Assembly (NCBI GenBank): GCA_023639215.1
Contig: CP097899.1
Span: 2,543,001 to 2,607,000 of the forward strand
Direction: 5' to 3'
DNA length: 64,000 nt
Source of the DNA: Candidatus Pristimantibacillus lignocellulolyticus
Lineage (GTDB): Bacteria > Bacillota > Bacilli > Paenibacillales > Paenibacillaceae
Positions 50,827 through 59,979 of this stretch are shown here, one piece after another; within the stretch, counting starts at the first letter, position 1; the number at the start of each line of letters is the position of its first letter. Under the pieces are notes generated by a model. It worked only from the letters and a program-made list of their open reading frames with translations. It had not been told where the DNA came from and did not search any database. The position numbers and the translations under genes are program-made.

Positions 50827-51523
50827 GATTGATGAGAAACAAGCTTTAATAAAAGTAATTATTGCTGAAGATAACGATATTTTACGGTTGGATTTCTCTG
50901 AAATGATTGAAGATTGCTCATCTATGATACTGCTAGGCTCCGCTTCCACTGGTGCTGAGGCGGTTGAGCTTGCACAGCAATGCGATGCGAACATTATACT
51001 GATGGACATAGAGATGGAATCGCATCAGGATGGAATAGAAGCGGCCAGCAAATTGTCAACGCTCAGGCCCGATCTGGGCGTCATATTTCTTACTGTACAT
51101 GAAGATGATGAAACAATCTATCAAGCTTATACGCTTAATAATGCTAGAGATTACTTAGTGAAGTCTGCTGAGCATGAAGAGATTTTGCGTAGCATCGAGG
51201 ATGCATTCGATGAACAGATATATGGTTCTTCCTCGATGGCCTCAAAGTTGCAAAGTGAATTTTCTCGTCTTAAGCAAACCGAGAGTAGCCTACTATTCTT
51301 TATGAGTATATTGTCGCAGCTTACTCAAGCAGAAAAAGAAATTATTAAGCTGCTGCTGGAAAATTACAAAGTAGATGGGATTGCAAAAATAAGGATGGTC
51401 GAGCCAGTGACGATTAAATCGCAAATCAACACGTTGCTCAAAAAATTTAATATGCGGCGTACGAGAGAAATTACTAGTTTAATCCGCAAGCTTAATATTT
51501 CTTTTTTATTCGAAATTGTCTAA
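50792..51523 (+). CDS. NarL/LuxR-type response regulator
   Basis: A 243-residue regulator: receiver domain with IIAEDNDILRLDF, phosphoacceptor Asp in IILMDIEMESHQDG, and Lys in DYLVKSAEHEE. The C-terminal region TQAEKEIIKLLLENYKVDGI and EPVTIKSQINTLLKKFNMR follows the LuxR/NarL pattern (L-x-x-x-E-x-x-I/V-L-x-L-L ... T-V-K-x-x-x-x-x-I/L-x-K-L/F), although weaker than usual. ATG 50792 lies in the kinase gene and is preceded by GGAGGG at 12 bases. It is followed directly by the sulfatase gene, a probable target. Confidence 0.85.
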   Translation: MFTYPSTNQGHKIDEKQALIKVIIAEDNDILRLDFSEMIEDCSSMILLGSASTGAEAVELAQQCDANIILMDIEMESHQDGIEAASKLSTLRPDLGVIFLTVHEDDETIYQAYTLNNARDYLVKSAEHEEILRSIEDAFDEQIYGSSSMASKLQSEFSRLKQTESSLLFFMSILSQLTQAEKEIIKLLLENYKVDGIAKIRMVEPVTIKSQINTLLKKFNMRRTREITSLIRKLNISFLFEIV

Positions 51524-51574
51524 TGATTCAGTCATAGGAAGTACGCACAAACTATTTCTTCGAGGTGAGAAAAC

Positions 51575-52990
51575 TTGAGTGAAAAACGCAGACCCAATAT
51601 TTTATTTATTATGTCTGATGACCATGCATCCCACGCGATGAGTTGCTACGGTAGCCGCATTAACCAAACGCCACAGCTTGACAGGATAGCCAATGAAGGT
51701 ATCCTATTTGACAATTGCTTTTGTACGAACTCAATCTGTTCACCTAGTCGCGCAGCTATTTTAACAGGTAAATATAATCATTTAAATGGTGTGAAATCGA
51801 TTGAAGATGAACTGGACGGAAGTCAAATGACTTTCCCTAAGTTGCTTCAGGCTGACGGCTATCAGACAGCGATGATCGGAAAATGGCATCTTGGTCATGG
51901 TGGCGATGCTGATCCGACTGGTTTCGATTATTGGAACGTAGTGCCAGGTCAAGGCGAATATCATGATCCTCATTTTTATGAAATGGGTGAGTTAAAGCAA
52001 TTTAAGGGCTATGCTACGGAATTAATTACTGAGTTCTCTATCGATTGGATGAACAATCGTGACAAGGAACGACCATTCTTGCTTATGTGTCATCATAAAG
52101 CGCCTCATCGTCCTTGGCAGCCAGCTGAGAAGTATGCAAATTTGTATGAGGATATCGATATTCCAGAGCCGGAAACGTTTTATGACGATTATGCGACTCG
52201 CTCTGAAGCGGTCAAAGAAGCAAAAATGCGTGTAGATACGCATATGAATGATCAGGTTGATTTGAAGGGGTTACCGCCTGCAGGGCTCACTGCACTTGAA
52301 GAGAAGAAATGGAGATACCAGCGATATATTAAAGATTATTTGAGATGTGTGGCATCAATAGATGAAAGCATTGGTAACTTGCTTGATTATTTGGAGCAAG
52401 AGGGAATAGCTGAAGATACGATCATAGTGTATACATCTGATCAAGGATTTTTCTTAGGCGATCATGGTTGGTATGATAAGCGTTTCATGTACGAGGAGTC
52501 ATTGCGAATGCCGTTTATCGTTCGTTATCCACGTGCGATCAAGGGTGGATCACGTACAGATGCGATGGCACTTAACGTCGACTTTCCTGCTACCTTTTTA
52601 GATTATGCTGGTGTACCTATCCCTGAGGAAATGCAAGGCTACAGCCTACGTTCCATTTGGGAAGGAGAAACACCAACCAATTGGCGTACATCGATGTATT
52701 ATCGTTATTGGATGCATTTGGATGAGCACCATAATGTCTATTCTCATTACGGTGTCCGTACAGAACGTTATAAGCTAATCTATTATTATGGAGAAGCTCT
52801 AGGCACTGCGGGTTCTGTCGAAGAAAACCGTCCACCTGAGTGGGAGCTGTTCGATCTAGAGAAAGACCCGTATGAGCTCAGCAACGTCTATAAAGACGAG
52901 CATTATGCGGAAATTGCCAGCGAGCTGAAGCAGGAGCTTCGCCGATTGCAGCAGGAAGTGCTGGATGTGCCGGTCGAGGAAATAGAGTAG
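51575..52990 (+). CDS. Cysteine-type sulfatase
   Basis: A 471-residue alkaline-phosphatase-fold sulfatase. TTG 51575 follows GAGGTGAG. N-terminal metal ligands in NILFIMSDDHASHAMSCYG, the catalytic motif SICSPSRAAILTG with Cys55 (C-x-P-S-R) for conversion to formylglycine, then GKWHLGH, the metal-binding VYTSDQGFFLGDHGWYDK, and a C-terminal domain with WELFDLEKDPYELSNVY. No signal peptide, so it should act in the cytosol on an imported substrate, which fits the ABC importer upstream. The formylglycine-generating enzyme or anaerobic sulfatase-maturing enzyme needed to activate Cys55 is not in the window. The substrate is unknown. Confidence 0.92.
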   Translation: MSEKRRPNILFIMSDDHASHAMSCYGSRINQTPQLDRIANEGILFDNCFCTNSICSPSRAAILTGKYNHLNGVKSIEDELDGSQMTFPKLLQADGYQTAMIGKWHLGHGGDADPTGFDYWNVVPGQGEYHDPHFYEMGELKQFKGYATELITEFSIDWMNNRDKERPFLLMCHHKAPHRPWQPAEKYANLYEDIDIPEPETFYDDYATRSEAVKEAKMRVDTHMNDQVDLKGLPPAGLTALEEKKWRYQRYIKDYLRCVASIDESIGNLLDYLEQEGIAEDTIIVYTSDQGFFLGDHGWYDKRFMYEESLRMPFIVRYPRAIKGGSRTDAMALNVDFPATFLDYAGVPIPEEMQGYSLRSIWEGETPTNWRTSMYYRYWMHLDEHHNVYSHYGVRTERYKLIYYYGEALGTAGSVEENRPPEWELFDLEKDPYELSNVYKDEHYAEIASELKQELRRLQQEVLDVPVEEIE

Positions 52991-53050
52991 CAATCAATTA
53001 TTGTTACAAGAGGCAAGTCAACCAGCTTCTGGTTGGCTCAGATTGTCGAA

Positions 53051-53090
53051 AAAAGGCATTTGGAATGTAATATTCCAAATGCCTTTTCCT
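53051..53090. terminator. Terminator of the sulfatase operon
   Basis: Perfect 16-bp stem AAAAGGCATTTGGAAT (53051-53066) with ATTCCAAATGCCTTTT (53072-53087), followed by CCTGTTT on the plus strand. Confidence 0.75.
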
Positions 53091-53188
53091 GTTTATGATG
53101 TGTTTTACTTTATGTGCTATTACGATCTCTAACTGTATTGCTCACTAATAGTGGGGAAAGATTAATAACAAGATGTAACGGTGCTCAG

Positions 53189-53217
53189 AACCTTCCTTTG
53201 ACTGGAAGGGTTTTTCA
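53189..53217 (+). terminator. Terminator-like hairpin before the Imm-like gene
   Basis: AACCTTCC pairs with GGAAGGGTT (one bulged G) around TTTGACT, followed by TTTT. Confidence 0.55.
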
Positions 53218-53262
53218 GTTATGAGTGGAATGTTTATGTAGAGTGAAAAATGGAGGGACTGT

Positions 53263-53925
53263 ATGGATAACGAATTACAGGTACTTATGAATAACTATCA
53301 CTGCGTAGATAACACCTTTATACATAAATTGAGCGAAGAATCATTATTTGATTTTCCATTATTTTGGGATTATTACAATAGTGTGAGGAAAGTAATTAAA
53401 GGAACTCTTGATAAACCTTTAGATAGAGAAATTTCTAGAGCAATTAGCTACACGCATTCAAAAATCTTAGAACATATCATATGGGAATATTCCGATAATG
53501 ATCTAGGTCAAATTAAGAACTTTCCTTTTGATAAACAGCATTTAATAATTGAGCGTCTTAGTTTCTTAGTGGATGGATATTTTCAAGGGTATCTAATTGA
53601 TGAAAGCAACTTTGATGAAGAATTACAAAATCCACTTTTCAATGAAAAAGTTGAATTAGAGCCATCCATAATTCACTTAGGCTTTTTTAAGGAGGGGCTT
53701 GATATCCATGCTGTAGGATTCAAAAATAAAGATAGAACTTATGATATATTCTTAGATGAAGAAGATGACAAATTTCTTGTTGATTCAAAGTTAAGCCGTA
53801 GAGAAGTACAGGGCACGTTCATTTTTTCTGTATCTGATTCCAGTTCAGCTTATCGAGTATTTCATGAATGGGTCATGAAAAGTTACTCTCCGTATAGTTC
53901 AAATAAATTACGTAAAGGAAACTAA
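53263..53925 (+). CDS. Uncharacterised protein, possibly Imm41-like immunity protein
   Basis: A 220-residue cytosolic acidic protein, GGAGGGACTGT before ATG 53263. No signal or membrane segment. It opens with NNYHCVDNTFIHKLSEESLF and has RLSFLVDGYFQGYLIDESNF and KLSRREVQGTFIFSVSD. The general look (small, acidic, stand-alone, with Trp/Tyr-rich N-terminus) recalls polymorphic-toxin immunity proteins of the Imm41 group, but this is from memory of the family pattern and no toxin gene is adjacent. It could be an orphan immunity gene. Alternatively it is an unrelated conserved hypothetical protein. Confidence 0.5.
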   Translation: MDNELQVLMNNYHCVDNTFIHKLSEESLFDFPLFWDYYNSVRKVIKGTLDKPLDREISRAISYTHSKILEHIIWEYSDNDLGQIKNFPFDKQHLIIERLSFLVDGYFQGYLIDESNFDEELQNPLFNEKVELEPSIIHLGFFKEGLDIHAVGFKNKDRTYDIFLDEEDDKFLVDSKLSRREVQGTFIFSVSDSSSAYRVFHEWVMKSYSPYSSNKLRKGN

Positions 53926-54120
53926 TATGGCAAATCCATGCTGTGAATCGAGTATTATGGTTGTAAGGTCGAAGCGACTTTATTTCCTGCAAAATTATTA
54001 ACGTTTCTTATAGAATTATAAAAGAGTGGTTTTTGTGGTAGACTTCACTTTAAGGGCATTCCTTCCTTAGTTGGTGATGTGCTAATTAAACACCATTCAT
54101 AATTTCAAGGAGGTTTCATT

Positions 54121-54669
54121 ATGATAGATGAAGAACAACGTGAAGGACTATTCAAAAAATTGAAAGCACGGTTTGAAAAAAACATGAACCGTCATGAAGG
54201 TTTTGAATGGGCTAAAATACAAGCAAAGTTGGAAGCTAATACTGAAAAACTGTGGTCACTTCATGAAATGGAAAGAACCGGAGGTGAACCGGATCTTGTT
54301 GCTCATAATGAAGAGACGGGGGAATATATTTTTTATGACTGCTCAGCGGAAAGCCCTAAAGGACGGAGAAGTGTTTGTTACGACGGTGAAGCCCTGAATT
54401 CAAGAAAAGAACATAAACCGGCAAATAGCGCTATTGATATGGTTACTGACATGGGCATTGAAATTTTAACGGAAGAACAGTATCGAGAGCTGCAGAAGCT
54501 TGGAAATTTCGATATGAAAACATCAAGTTGGGTGAAAACACCCACCGAGATTAGAACACTCGGTGGTGCTATCTTTTGTGATTTTCGCTATGGCAATGTC
54601 TTTGTGTATCATAACGGTGCAGAATCTTACTATGCGGCTAGGGGCTTCCGTGGCTCGCTAAAAGTCTAG
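54121..54669 (+). CDS. DUF4256 family protein
   Basis: A 182-residue protein, ideal AAGGAGG before ATG 54121. It matches the DUF4256 pattern: N-terminal LFKKLKARFEKNMNRHEGFE, WSLHEMERTGGEPDLVAHN, IFYDCSAESPKGRRSVCYDG and the C-terminal GGAIFCDFRYGNVFVYHNGA. Members are cytosolic and of unknown function. No membrane segment. It stands alone between the Imm-like gene and a decayed SLH gene. Confidence 0.82.
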   Translation: MIDEEQREGLFKKLKARFEKNMNRHEGFEWAKIQAKLEANTEKLWSLHEMERTGGEPDLVAHNEETGEYIFYDCSAESPKGRRSVCYDGEALNSRKEHKPANSAIDMVTDMGIEILTEEQYRELQKLGNFDMKTSSWVKTPTEIRTLGGAIFCDFRYGNVFVYHNGAESYYAARGFRGSLKV

Positions 54670-54714
54670 ATTATGACCACTTTAAGTAAAAATGAGAAGA
54701 AGCTCTCTTAGTAA

Positions 54715-55455
54715 ATGAGAGATATTCAATCTTTATCAGCACAGCTTGGATCTAATGGCAATTTGAAAGATTTGAAGATTGTTATTAAAATTGCTAAGCC
54801 AAGCGATGAGACGGTTAAAAAAGTAGAAGATACAATTACAGCAAATGGTTTGGCTATTGTTGCGGCTCCATTATCTTTCACGATTTCTGCGAACTATGGA
54901 AATGCTTCGATAGACATTAACAATTTCAACTCTTATGTAGAGCGTACAATTACGATTCCAGAAGGTATTGATCCAACCCAAATAACTACAGGAATTGTAA
55001 TTGAGGCAGATGGAAGTATCCGTCATATACCGACGAATATCGAGAAAATTGATGGTCAGTATATTGCGCGTATTAATAGTTTGACGAACGTTGTGCAAAC
55101 AGCATATGCATATGGTTTAATTAATGGTTTCCAAGATGGTACATTTGGACCAGAGAAAAGCATTACACGCGAGCAAGCTATGGTTATTATTTCTAAAGCG
55201 ATGTTGCTAACTGATTTGCCAGGAGTAGCACATGGTAGCAGTGCTGAAAGCATAGTAGGTGCGTATAAGGATGGTAATCAAGTCGCAAGCTGGGCTGTGG
55301 TCGGTGTAGCAGATGCGATAAGCGCGGGCATCGTTTCAGGCAAAGTGGATAATAGCTTAGCACCACAAGCAGCGATTACAAGAGCAGAAGTAGCAGTGAT
55401 TATAGAACGTTTGCTACAAAACTCTGATCTTATTAACAAAGAGCCAGTGAAGTAG
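54715..55455 (+). pseudogene. Truncated, internally deleted SLH-protein remnant
   Basis: An open frame of 246 codons with no ribosome site; a TAA lies immediately before ATG 54715. It lacks a signal peptide and begins inside an ectodomain (LKIVIKIAKPSDETVKKVE ... YVERTITIPEGIDPTQITTG) commonly found just before SLH repeats in Paenibacillus proteins. It then jumps abruptly from IARINSLTN into the middle of an SLH repeat (VVQTAYAYGLINGFQDGTFG), so at least one SLH repeat is deleted in frame. The last SLH repeat is whole (ADAISAGIVSGKVDNS ... ITRAEVAVIIERLL). Most of the original gene is lost. Confidence 0.65.
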
Positions 55456-55488
55456 AGTTACAGGGAGTTAAATAGTATGTTTACCAAT

Positions 55489-55518
55489 CGAGCACTCATC
55501 GCGAGTGCTCGGTTTTTT
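55489..55518 (+). terminator. Terminator after the SLH remnant
   Basis: CGAGCACTC / GAGTGCTCG around ATCGC, followed by GTTTTTTGTTTTT. Confidence 0.88.
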
Positions 55519-55678
55519 GTTTTTGCGTTTTAGACACTATTCGGGAAAAGAATTCTATTAAAAAAGATGGATGTAGCGAATGCTAGATCATAGTGACTTT
55601 ACAGTTCTATGACTTCTATACTTTATATGGTAAAATGTTCAAAATTTTGATAAAATTAAATTTATGGAGGGGAATAAA

Positions 55679-56026
55679 TTGAAAAATAAACTAATCTTAT
55701 TCATTGTACTTTTGGGTATGTTATCATTGGTAGCCTGCTCAACGGACACTTTAAACACGTTAAGCACTTCAGGTAATTCAAGCACTCCAAAAATAACTAA
55801 AGAAGCATTTGGAAAATTAGTGACAGGGATGTCGTATGAAGAAGTGACGGAGATTATTGGATTCGAAGGTGAGTTAATCACTGAGTCTGGCTCTCCAGGA
55901 GGCACAGGACTTGATATTCATACGGTAATGTACATGTACGAAGGTAAAGGTAGTCTTGGAGCAAATGCAAATCTAATGTTTCAAGATAATAAATTACTAA
56001 CGAAAGCACAAGTAGGTTTGAAATAG
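55679..56026 (+). CDS. Small lipoprotein with a BLIP/SmpA-like domain
   Basis: A 115-residue protein from TTG 55679; GGAGGGG (55666-55672) is well placed for it, and the in-frame ATG at 55664 is upstream of that site. Lipoprotein signal KLILFIVLLGMLSLVAC with lipobox LVAC. The mature part ITKEAFGKLVTGMSYEEVTEIIGFEGELI with the G-M-[ST]-x-x-[EQ]-V pattern fits the DUF3862/SmpA-OmlA beta-lactamase-inhibitor-like fold. Surface protein of unknown role. Monocistronic, with its own terminator. Confidence 0.78.
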   Translation: MKNKLILFIVLLGMLSLVACSTDTLNTLSTSGNSSTPKITKEAFGKLVTGMSYEEVTEIIGFEGELITESGSPGGTGLDIHTVMYMYEGKGSLGANANLMFQDNKLLTKAQVGLK

Positions 56027-56068
56027 AAAGATAAAAGTCATGTATACTCAGAACTTTATATTATCAAA

Positions 56069-56104
56069 TAAAACGGGCTCTTTCGAGAGCCCGTTTTATT
56101 TTTG
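56069..56104. terminator. Bidirectional terminator
   Basis: AAACGGGCTCT / AGAGCCCGTTT around TTCG, A-run on the left and TTATTTTT on the right; serves the lipoprotein gene and probably the minus-strand small ORF at 56162. Confidence 0.88.
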
Positions 56105-56161
56105 CATCATAGATATATCTTTTTTTGATTGTTTTGTTGGTAAGAAAACCAAACACATTGC

Positions 56162-56296
56162 TTAAGCTGGATCTTCCGCAAGAATATGTTTACCTGCAAC
56201 GACAAGCGTAACTATTGAACCAACAAGTAATAAACTTAAAATGATAATGTATGCCATTTCTGTATTCACTTCTTTCATTATGTTTTCTTTTGTCAT
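56162..56296 (-). CDS. Small single-span membrane protein (44 residues)
   Basis: A short ORF from ATG 56296 to TAA 56162-56164. It reads MTKENIMKEVNTEM, then a hydrophobic segment AYIIILSLLLVGSIVTLVVA, then GKHILAEDPA, the layout of a one-pass small membrane protein. A promoter-like pair lies 29 bases upstream of the start codon on the same strand, and a bidirectional terminator follows. The ribosome site is weak (GGGTGA is 13 bases upstream), and ATG 56278 could be the start. Family not recognised. Confidence 0.45.
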   Translation of the reverse strand: MTKENIMKEVNTEMAYIIILSLLLVGSIVTLVVAGKHILAEDPA

Positions 56297-56331
56297 CTAG
56301 CATAGCAATCACCCTAGATAGTATTAATTTA

Positions 56332-56374
56332 ATCATAGCAAAATAGATAATACATTGAAATAAGCGCTAGCGCT
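56332..56374 (-). promoter_or_regulatory. Promoter with a palindromic operator for the small membrane protein
   Basis: On the minus strand, TTTCAA (56355-56360) and TATGAT (56332-56337) are 17 bases apart. Just upstream of the -35 lies AGCGCTAGCGCT (56363-56374), a perfect 12-base palindrome of the LacI/GalR-operator kind. Tentative. Confidence 0.4.
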
Positions 56375-56616
56375 ATATAATAGGAGATATTTGAAGGTTT
56401 TATGACTTTAGTTTGACAATTTAGTTGCTTACACGCAAAAATAATAATTTTTGCTAATATTTAATGTAATGGCTAGCTTGTAATACAGAGATCTTACATC
56501 ATCGAAAAATAGAGGCCAGCCAAGCTCTAGTCAAACCATACATATAATCGTAGAATAGATACTGTTCATGAAATCGTTATAATGGGAACATCACGACAGA
56601 TCATAAGGGGTACTAG
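56375..56616. other. Leader region of the YesM-type kinase gene
   Basis: No gene seen. TATAAT at 56578-56583 is a good -10 about 34 bases before the kinase ATG, but its -35 position has no consensus. A TTGACA at about 56414 has no matching -10. Confidence 0.35.
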
Positions 56617-58371
56617 ATGATACGTAACTTTAGGAACAGTATAAAAATGAAAATCATGGTTTCATTTCTTGTTGTATTAATTCTACCTACAGCGAGTATC
56701 AGCATAAGTTCGAACTTAATTTCCAAAGCTCTATTAAAGGATCGTGTAAGTGAATCTTTCCAGGATAACCTTTCATACCTTGGACAATCACTGGAGTTCG
56801 ATATGCGGGAATGGGAGCGCATTATCGATTCGTTGCATGTGAACCATACGATTGAATCAATATTTAAACCCGATTATCAAAGTGATGTGGATTACTATTT
56901 CGATGTCAAAAATGCTGAGTTAGTGTTTGATGATTGGGCTTATGCCTCTAACATGTTTAAATATATTTCATCACTTGTTCTAATAGGAAGCAATGGAAAA
57001 ATTATTCGATATGGTGAAGATGTAGGGCATCTGGATGTGGATAAACTCATCCATAAGAATTGGATGTCGCAATTGGAAAGCTCGAATGGAGAACTGGTGT
57101 GGTTAGGAATCCACGAAAACTACGCAGAATTTCATTACCGCAATCCCTACGTCATTTCACTTGCGAAACGTTTAAATTATGGGGAAAATAACGTGGTCGT
57201 GTATATGAGTTTTAAATCACAGTTCTTTTTTGATAAGTTAAATACTAAGCAAGATTCCAATAACAATTTGTTCTTGTTAGATAATCAAAATAGAATTGTT
57301 TACAATAACGAATTAGATAATATCAACCAGCCGTATGAAAATACTCTGAATATTCAAGGTAAGGATTATTCTGTACAGAGAGACAAAAGTGGTCAGGAGG
57401 ATCTGGTAGCCCAGTTTTCTCTCTACAATACAGGTTGGAGCATTGTTGAGACAATACCTTTAGCAGTATTAACTGAAGGCTCATCGTTAATCTTTAAGGT
57501 GACGATCATTGTATTTCTAATATCATTCTTCATTTCAGGAATTATTTGGTTTATTATTGCTTCAAAAATTGTTAATCCGATTCAACAGCTTGCGAAAGTA
57601 ATGAGAAAAGTTCAAGGGAACGAGGGATCCGTAATTACGTTGACGGATCGAAGAGATGAAATTGGCCAGTTAACCCAAAACTTCAACTATATGATGAGGC
57701 GTATCGATCGCATGCATCAAGAGCATTTGCATGAGCAAGCAGAGAAAAACGATGCTGAGTATCGCGCTCTGCAAGCGCAAATTAATCCTCACTTTTTATA
57801 TAATACATTGAATTCTATTCGCTGGATGGCAATGATTCAGCAGGCGGACAACATTCGAGAAACGGTTGAAGTATTAGGTCGTTTGCTGAGGAATACAATT
57901 AAGATGAAAGAAACGATTATACCAATTCATAAAGAACTCGAGTTATTAAGAGATTATATCTATATTCAGAAAATTAGATATAATAATAAATTTGAAGTTA
58001 TATTCGAAATGGAAGAGTCGATGAAAGATTATCGCTGCTTGAAATTTATATTACAGCCTATTGCTGAGAATGCTATTTTTCATGGGATTGAGCCAAAAGA
58101 AGGAAGAGGTACGATCACTATCCATGCATTTCGGGACAAAGATCGGGTCATATTTGAAGTTCATGATAATGGCGTTGGAATTCCGCAGAATATACTGGAC
58201 AAGCTGTTGTCTGATCATGAAGACAACGACGGTATAGGAGTGCGAAATGTTCATGAGCGAATACAACGAACTTTTGGGTTGAACTACGGTCTGGAGCTTG
58301 AAAGTGCTATTGGAGATTATACGATAGTTCGAATCATGCAACCTGTAATTGTTATGCAACAGGAGGAGTAA
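56617..58371 (+). CDS. YesM-type sensor histidine kinase
   Basis: A 584-residue kinase from ATG 56617, ten bases after AAGGGG. Membrane segment at about 12-34, a large extracellular dCache-like sensor domain (about 40-285), a second membrane segment (IFKVTIIVFLISFFISGIIW, about 290-312), a HAMP linker (KIVNPIQQLAKVMRKVQG), then the HisKA_7TM/His_kinase domain with the phosphoacceptor in QAQINPHFLYNTLNSIRWMA and an HATPase domain with DNGVGIPQN and GIGVRNVHERI. These kinases sense extracellular sugars and drive YesN-type regulators. Its regulator follows at once, and the sugar ABC operon comes next. Confidence 0.92.
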   Translation: MIRNFRNSIKMKIMVSFLVVLILPTASISISSNLISKALLKDRVSESFQDNLSYLGQSLEFDMREWERIIDSLHVNHTIESIFKPDYQSDVDYYFDVKNAELVFDDWAYASNMFKYISSLVLIGSNGKIIRYGEDVGHLDVDKLIHKNWMSQLESSNGELVWLGIHENYAEFHYRNPYVISLAKRLNYGENNVVVYMSFKSQFFFDKLNTKQDSNNNLFLLDNQNRIVYNNELDNINQPYENTLNIQGKDYSVQRDKSGQEDLVAQFSLYNTGWSIVETIPLAVLTEGSSLIFKVTIIVFLISFFISGIIWFIIASKIVNPIQQLAKVMRKVQGNEGSVITLTDRRDEIGQLTQNFNYMMRRIDRMHQEHLHEQAEKNDAEYRALQAQINPHFLYNTLNSIRWMAMIQQADNIRETVEVLGRLLRNTIKMKETIIPIHKELELLRDYIYIQKIRYNNKFEVIFEMEESMKDYRCLKFILQPIAENAIFHGIEPKEGRGTITIHAFRDKDRVIFEVHDNGVGIPQNILDKLLSDHEDNDGIGVRNVHERIQRTFGLNYGLELESAIGDYTIVRIMQPVIVMQQEE

Positions 58372-58375
58372 CGTT

Positions 58376-59965
58376 TTGAATAAAATAATTATTGTTGATG
58401 ATGAAATGTTGGCTCGGATCGGAATCAAATCATTAATATCTGGGAATGAAAAAGAGTATGTTGTTGTCGGAGAAGCGGAAAATGGAAAAAAAGCTTTGGA
58501 AATGATTGAGGAGCTACATCCGGATATAGTAATTACCGACATGAAGATGCCTGTAATGAATGGCATTGATTTGATCAAGCAGGCAAAAGAATTACTGAAT
58601 CCACCCGATTTTATCGTGCTTAGTTCTTATGATGATTTCGATTATGTGAAACAAGCCTTAGTATTGGGCGCTAAAGATTATTTTCTGAAATTGGAGCTGA
58701 CACCCGAGCAACTCATATCAACGCTGGATCGGGTAAGTAAAATACGAAGCGAGATAGGTAAAGAAGAGCCGAGTACGAAACAATCTTATGTTGAGCATTT
58801 CTCTTCGAAAGATATTGAAATTGTTAAGGGCATGTTTCTAAAAGAAATTATACAAGGAAGTTATTACAAAGAAAATGAAATAGAACAAAAGCTACAAGAT
58901 CTGGGGGTTACACTCCCGCAGGGTAGAATCCAAGTAGGTGTGATTCTATTGAATGGCACAGAGATTCACAAAAAATATAAAGATAAAGATATAGATTTAT
59001 TCCAATTTTCAGTACAGAATATTATCTCAGAAATTGTGTCTGACTACAGGTATGCTCATACTGTGTTTACACGGTCTAATGAAATAACAGTAATTTATGG
59101 GCAAATGAAAGATGTTGAGATGTCACAAACAATAGAAGACTTGATGTCAACTATGTTGAAAGCGTTGAAAACTTATCTTAACATCACTGGTTTAATCGGA
59201 ATTTCTGGCATTCATGTAGAATACAACTCGATAAAGATAGGCTATAAAGAAGCTTTGACTAATGCGAGTCAACATCAAATGTCGAATGGACTTGTTGAAT
59301 CAGTCAATAACTCGGATAGTTTGTTCTTGAATATTAATGACTATATTAAGCAGTTCGATATGATTATAGAAATTTCCGACATCGTTAGAATGGAACAATG
59401 CTTAGGAAGTATTATAAAAATTATTAAGGAAAGACACAGTGTCGATAAGCATGTGCTCAAAAGCCTTTGTTCAGCGCTATTATTTTCCTTAAGTTCTTAT
59501 GTTGCTGAACAGCATCCGACGTTCAAGCTAGAAGAAGAATGGGAGTCTGATCCTTATCATTCATTAGATCATTTATATACAGACTACGATTATATCGTCT
59601 GGATTCAACGTTTGATGAAAACAACGGATTTATTGTTTAATGCATTAGGCGAGTCTCGAAAAATAATACACGAGGCGAAAAAATTTATTCAATCGCACTA
59701 TGCTAAAAATATTTCATTGGAAGCAATCGCAGAGGAACTCAATATTTCTCCGAATTATTTAAGCCATTTATTTCGCAAGGAGACCAAAGAAAGTGTTGTG
59801 GAATATATAACACGTTATCGTATTGATCAGGCCAAAAAAATATTGCGTACAACCCACTATAAAGTATATGAAGTTGGACAAATGGTTGGATATGAGAGTG
59901 AACAATATTTTAGCCGAGTGTTCAAGAAAGTGGTTGGGATACCACCAGCTAAATATAAAATGTAA
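58376..59965 (+). CDS. YesN-type response regulator with AraC DNA-binding domain
   Basis: A 529-residue protein from TTG 58376; AGGAGGAG (58361-58368) at the kinase gene end fits it, while an in-frame ATG at 58349 lies upstream of that site. Receiver domain with IIIVDDEMLARIG, phosphoacceptor Asp in IVITDMKMPVMNG, and Lys in DYFLKLELT. A middle region of about 270 residues of the YesN type follows, then a C-terminal AraC double HTH (ISLEAIAEELNISPNYLSHL and YKVYEVGQMVGYESEQYFSR). It should activate the adjacent ABC/GH20 operon when the kinase senses its sugar. Confidence 0.92.
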   Translation: MNKIIIVDDEMLARIGIKSLISGNEKEYVVVGEAENGKKALEMIEELHPDIVITDMKMPVMNGIDLIKQAKELLNPPDFIVLSSYDDFDYVKQALVLGAKDYFLKLELTPEQLISTLDRVSKIRSEIGKEEPSTKQSYVEHFSSKDIEIVKGMFLKEIIQGSYYKENEIEQKLQDLGVTLPQGRIQVGVILLNGTEIHKKYKDKDIDLFQFSVQNIISEIVSDYRYAHTVFTRSNEITVIYGQMKDVEMSQTIEDLMSTMLKALKTYLNITGLIGISGIHVEYNSIKIGYKEALTNASQHQMSNGLVESVNNSDSLFLNINDYIKQFDMIIEISDIVRMEQCLGSIIKIIKERHSVDKHVLKSLCSALLFSLSSYVAEQHPTFKLEEEWESDPYHSLDHLYTDYDYIVWIQRLMKTTDLLFNALGESRKIIHEAKKFIQSHYAKNISLEAIAEELNISPNYLSHLFRKETKESVVEYITRYRIDQAKKILRTTHYKVYEVGQMVGYESEQYFSRVFKKVVGIPPAKYKM

Positions 59966-59979
59966 TTTGGTGATACTAT

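Larger units (their letters stand above)
52991..53262. other. Intergenic region with stacked hairpins
   Basis: Contains AACCAGCTTCTGGTT near 53018, then terminators at 53051 and 53189. No gene seen. Confidence 0.5.
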
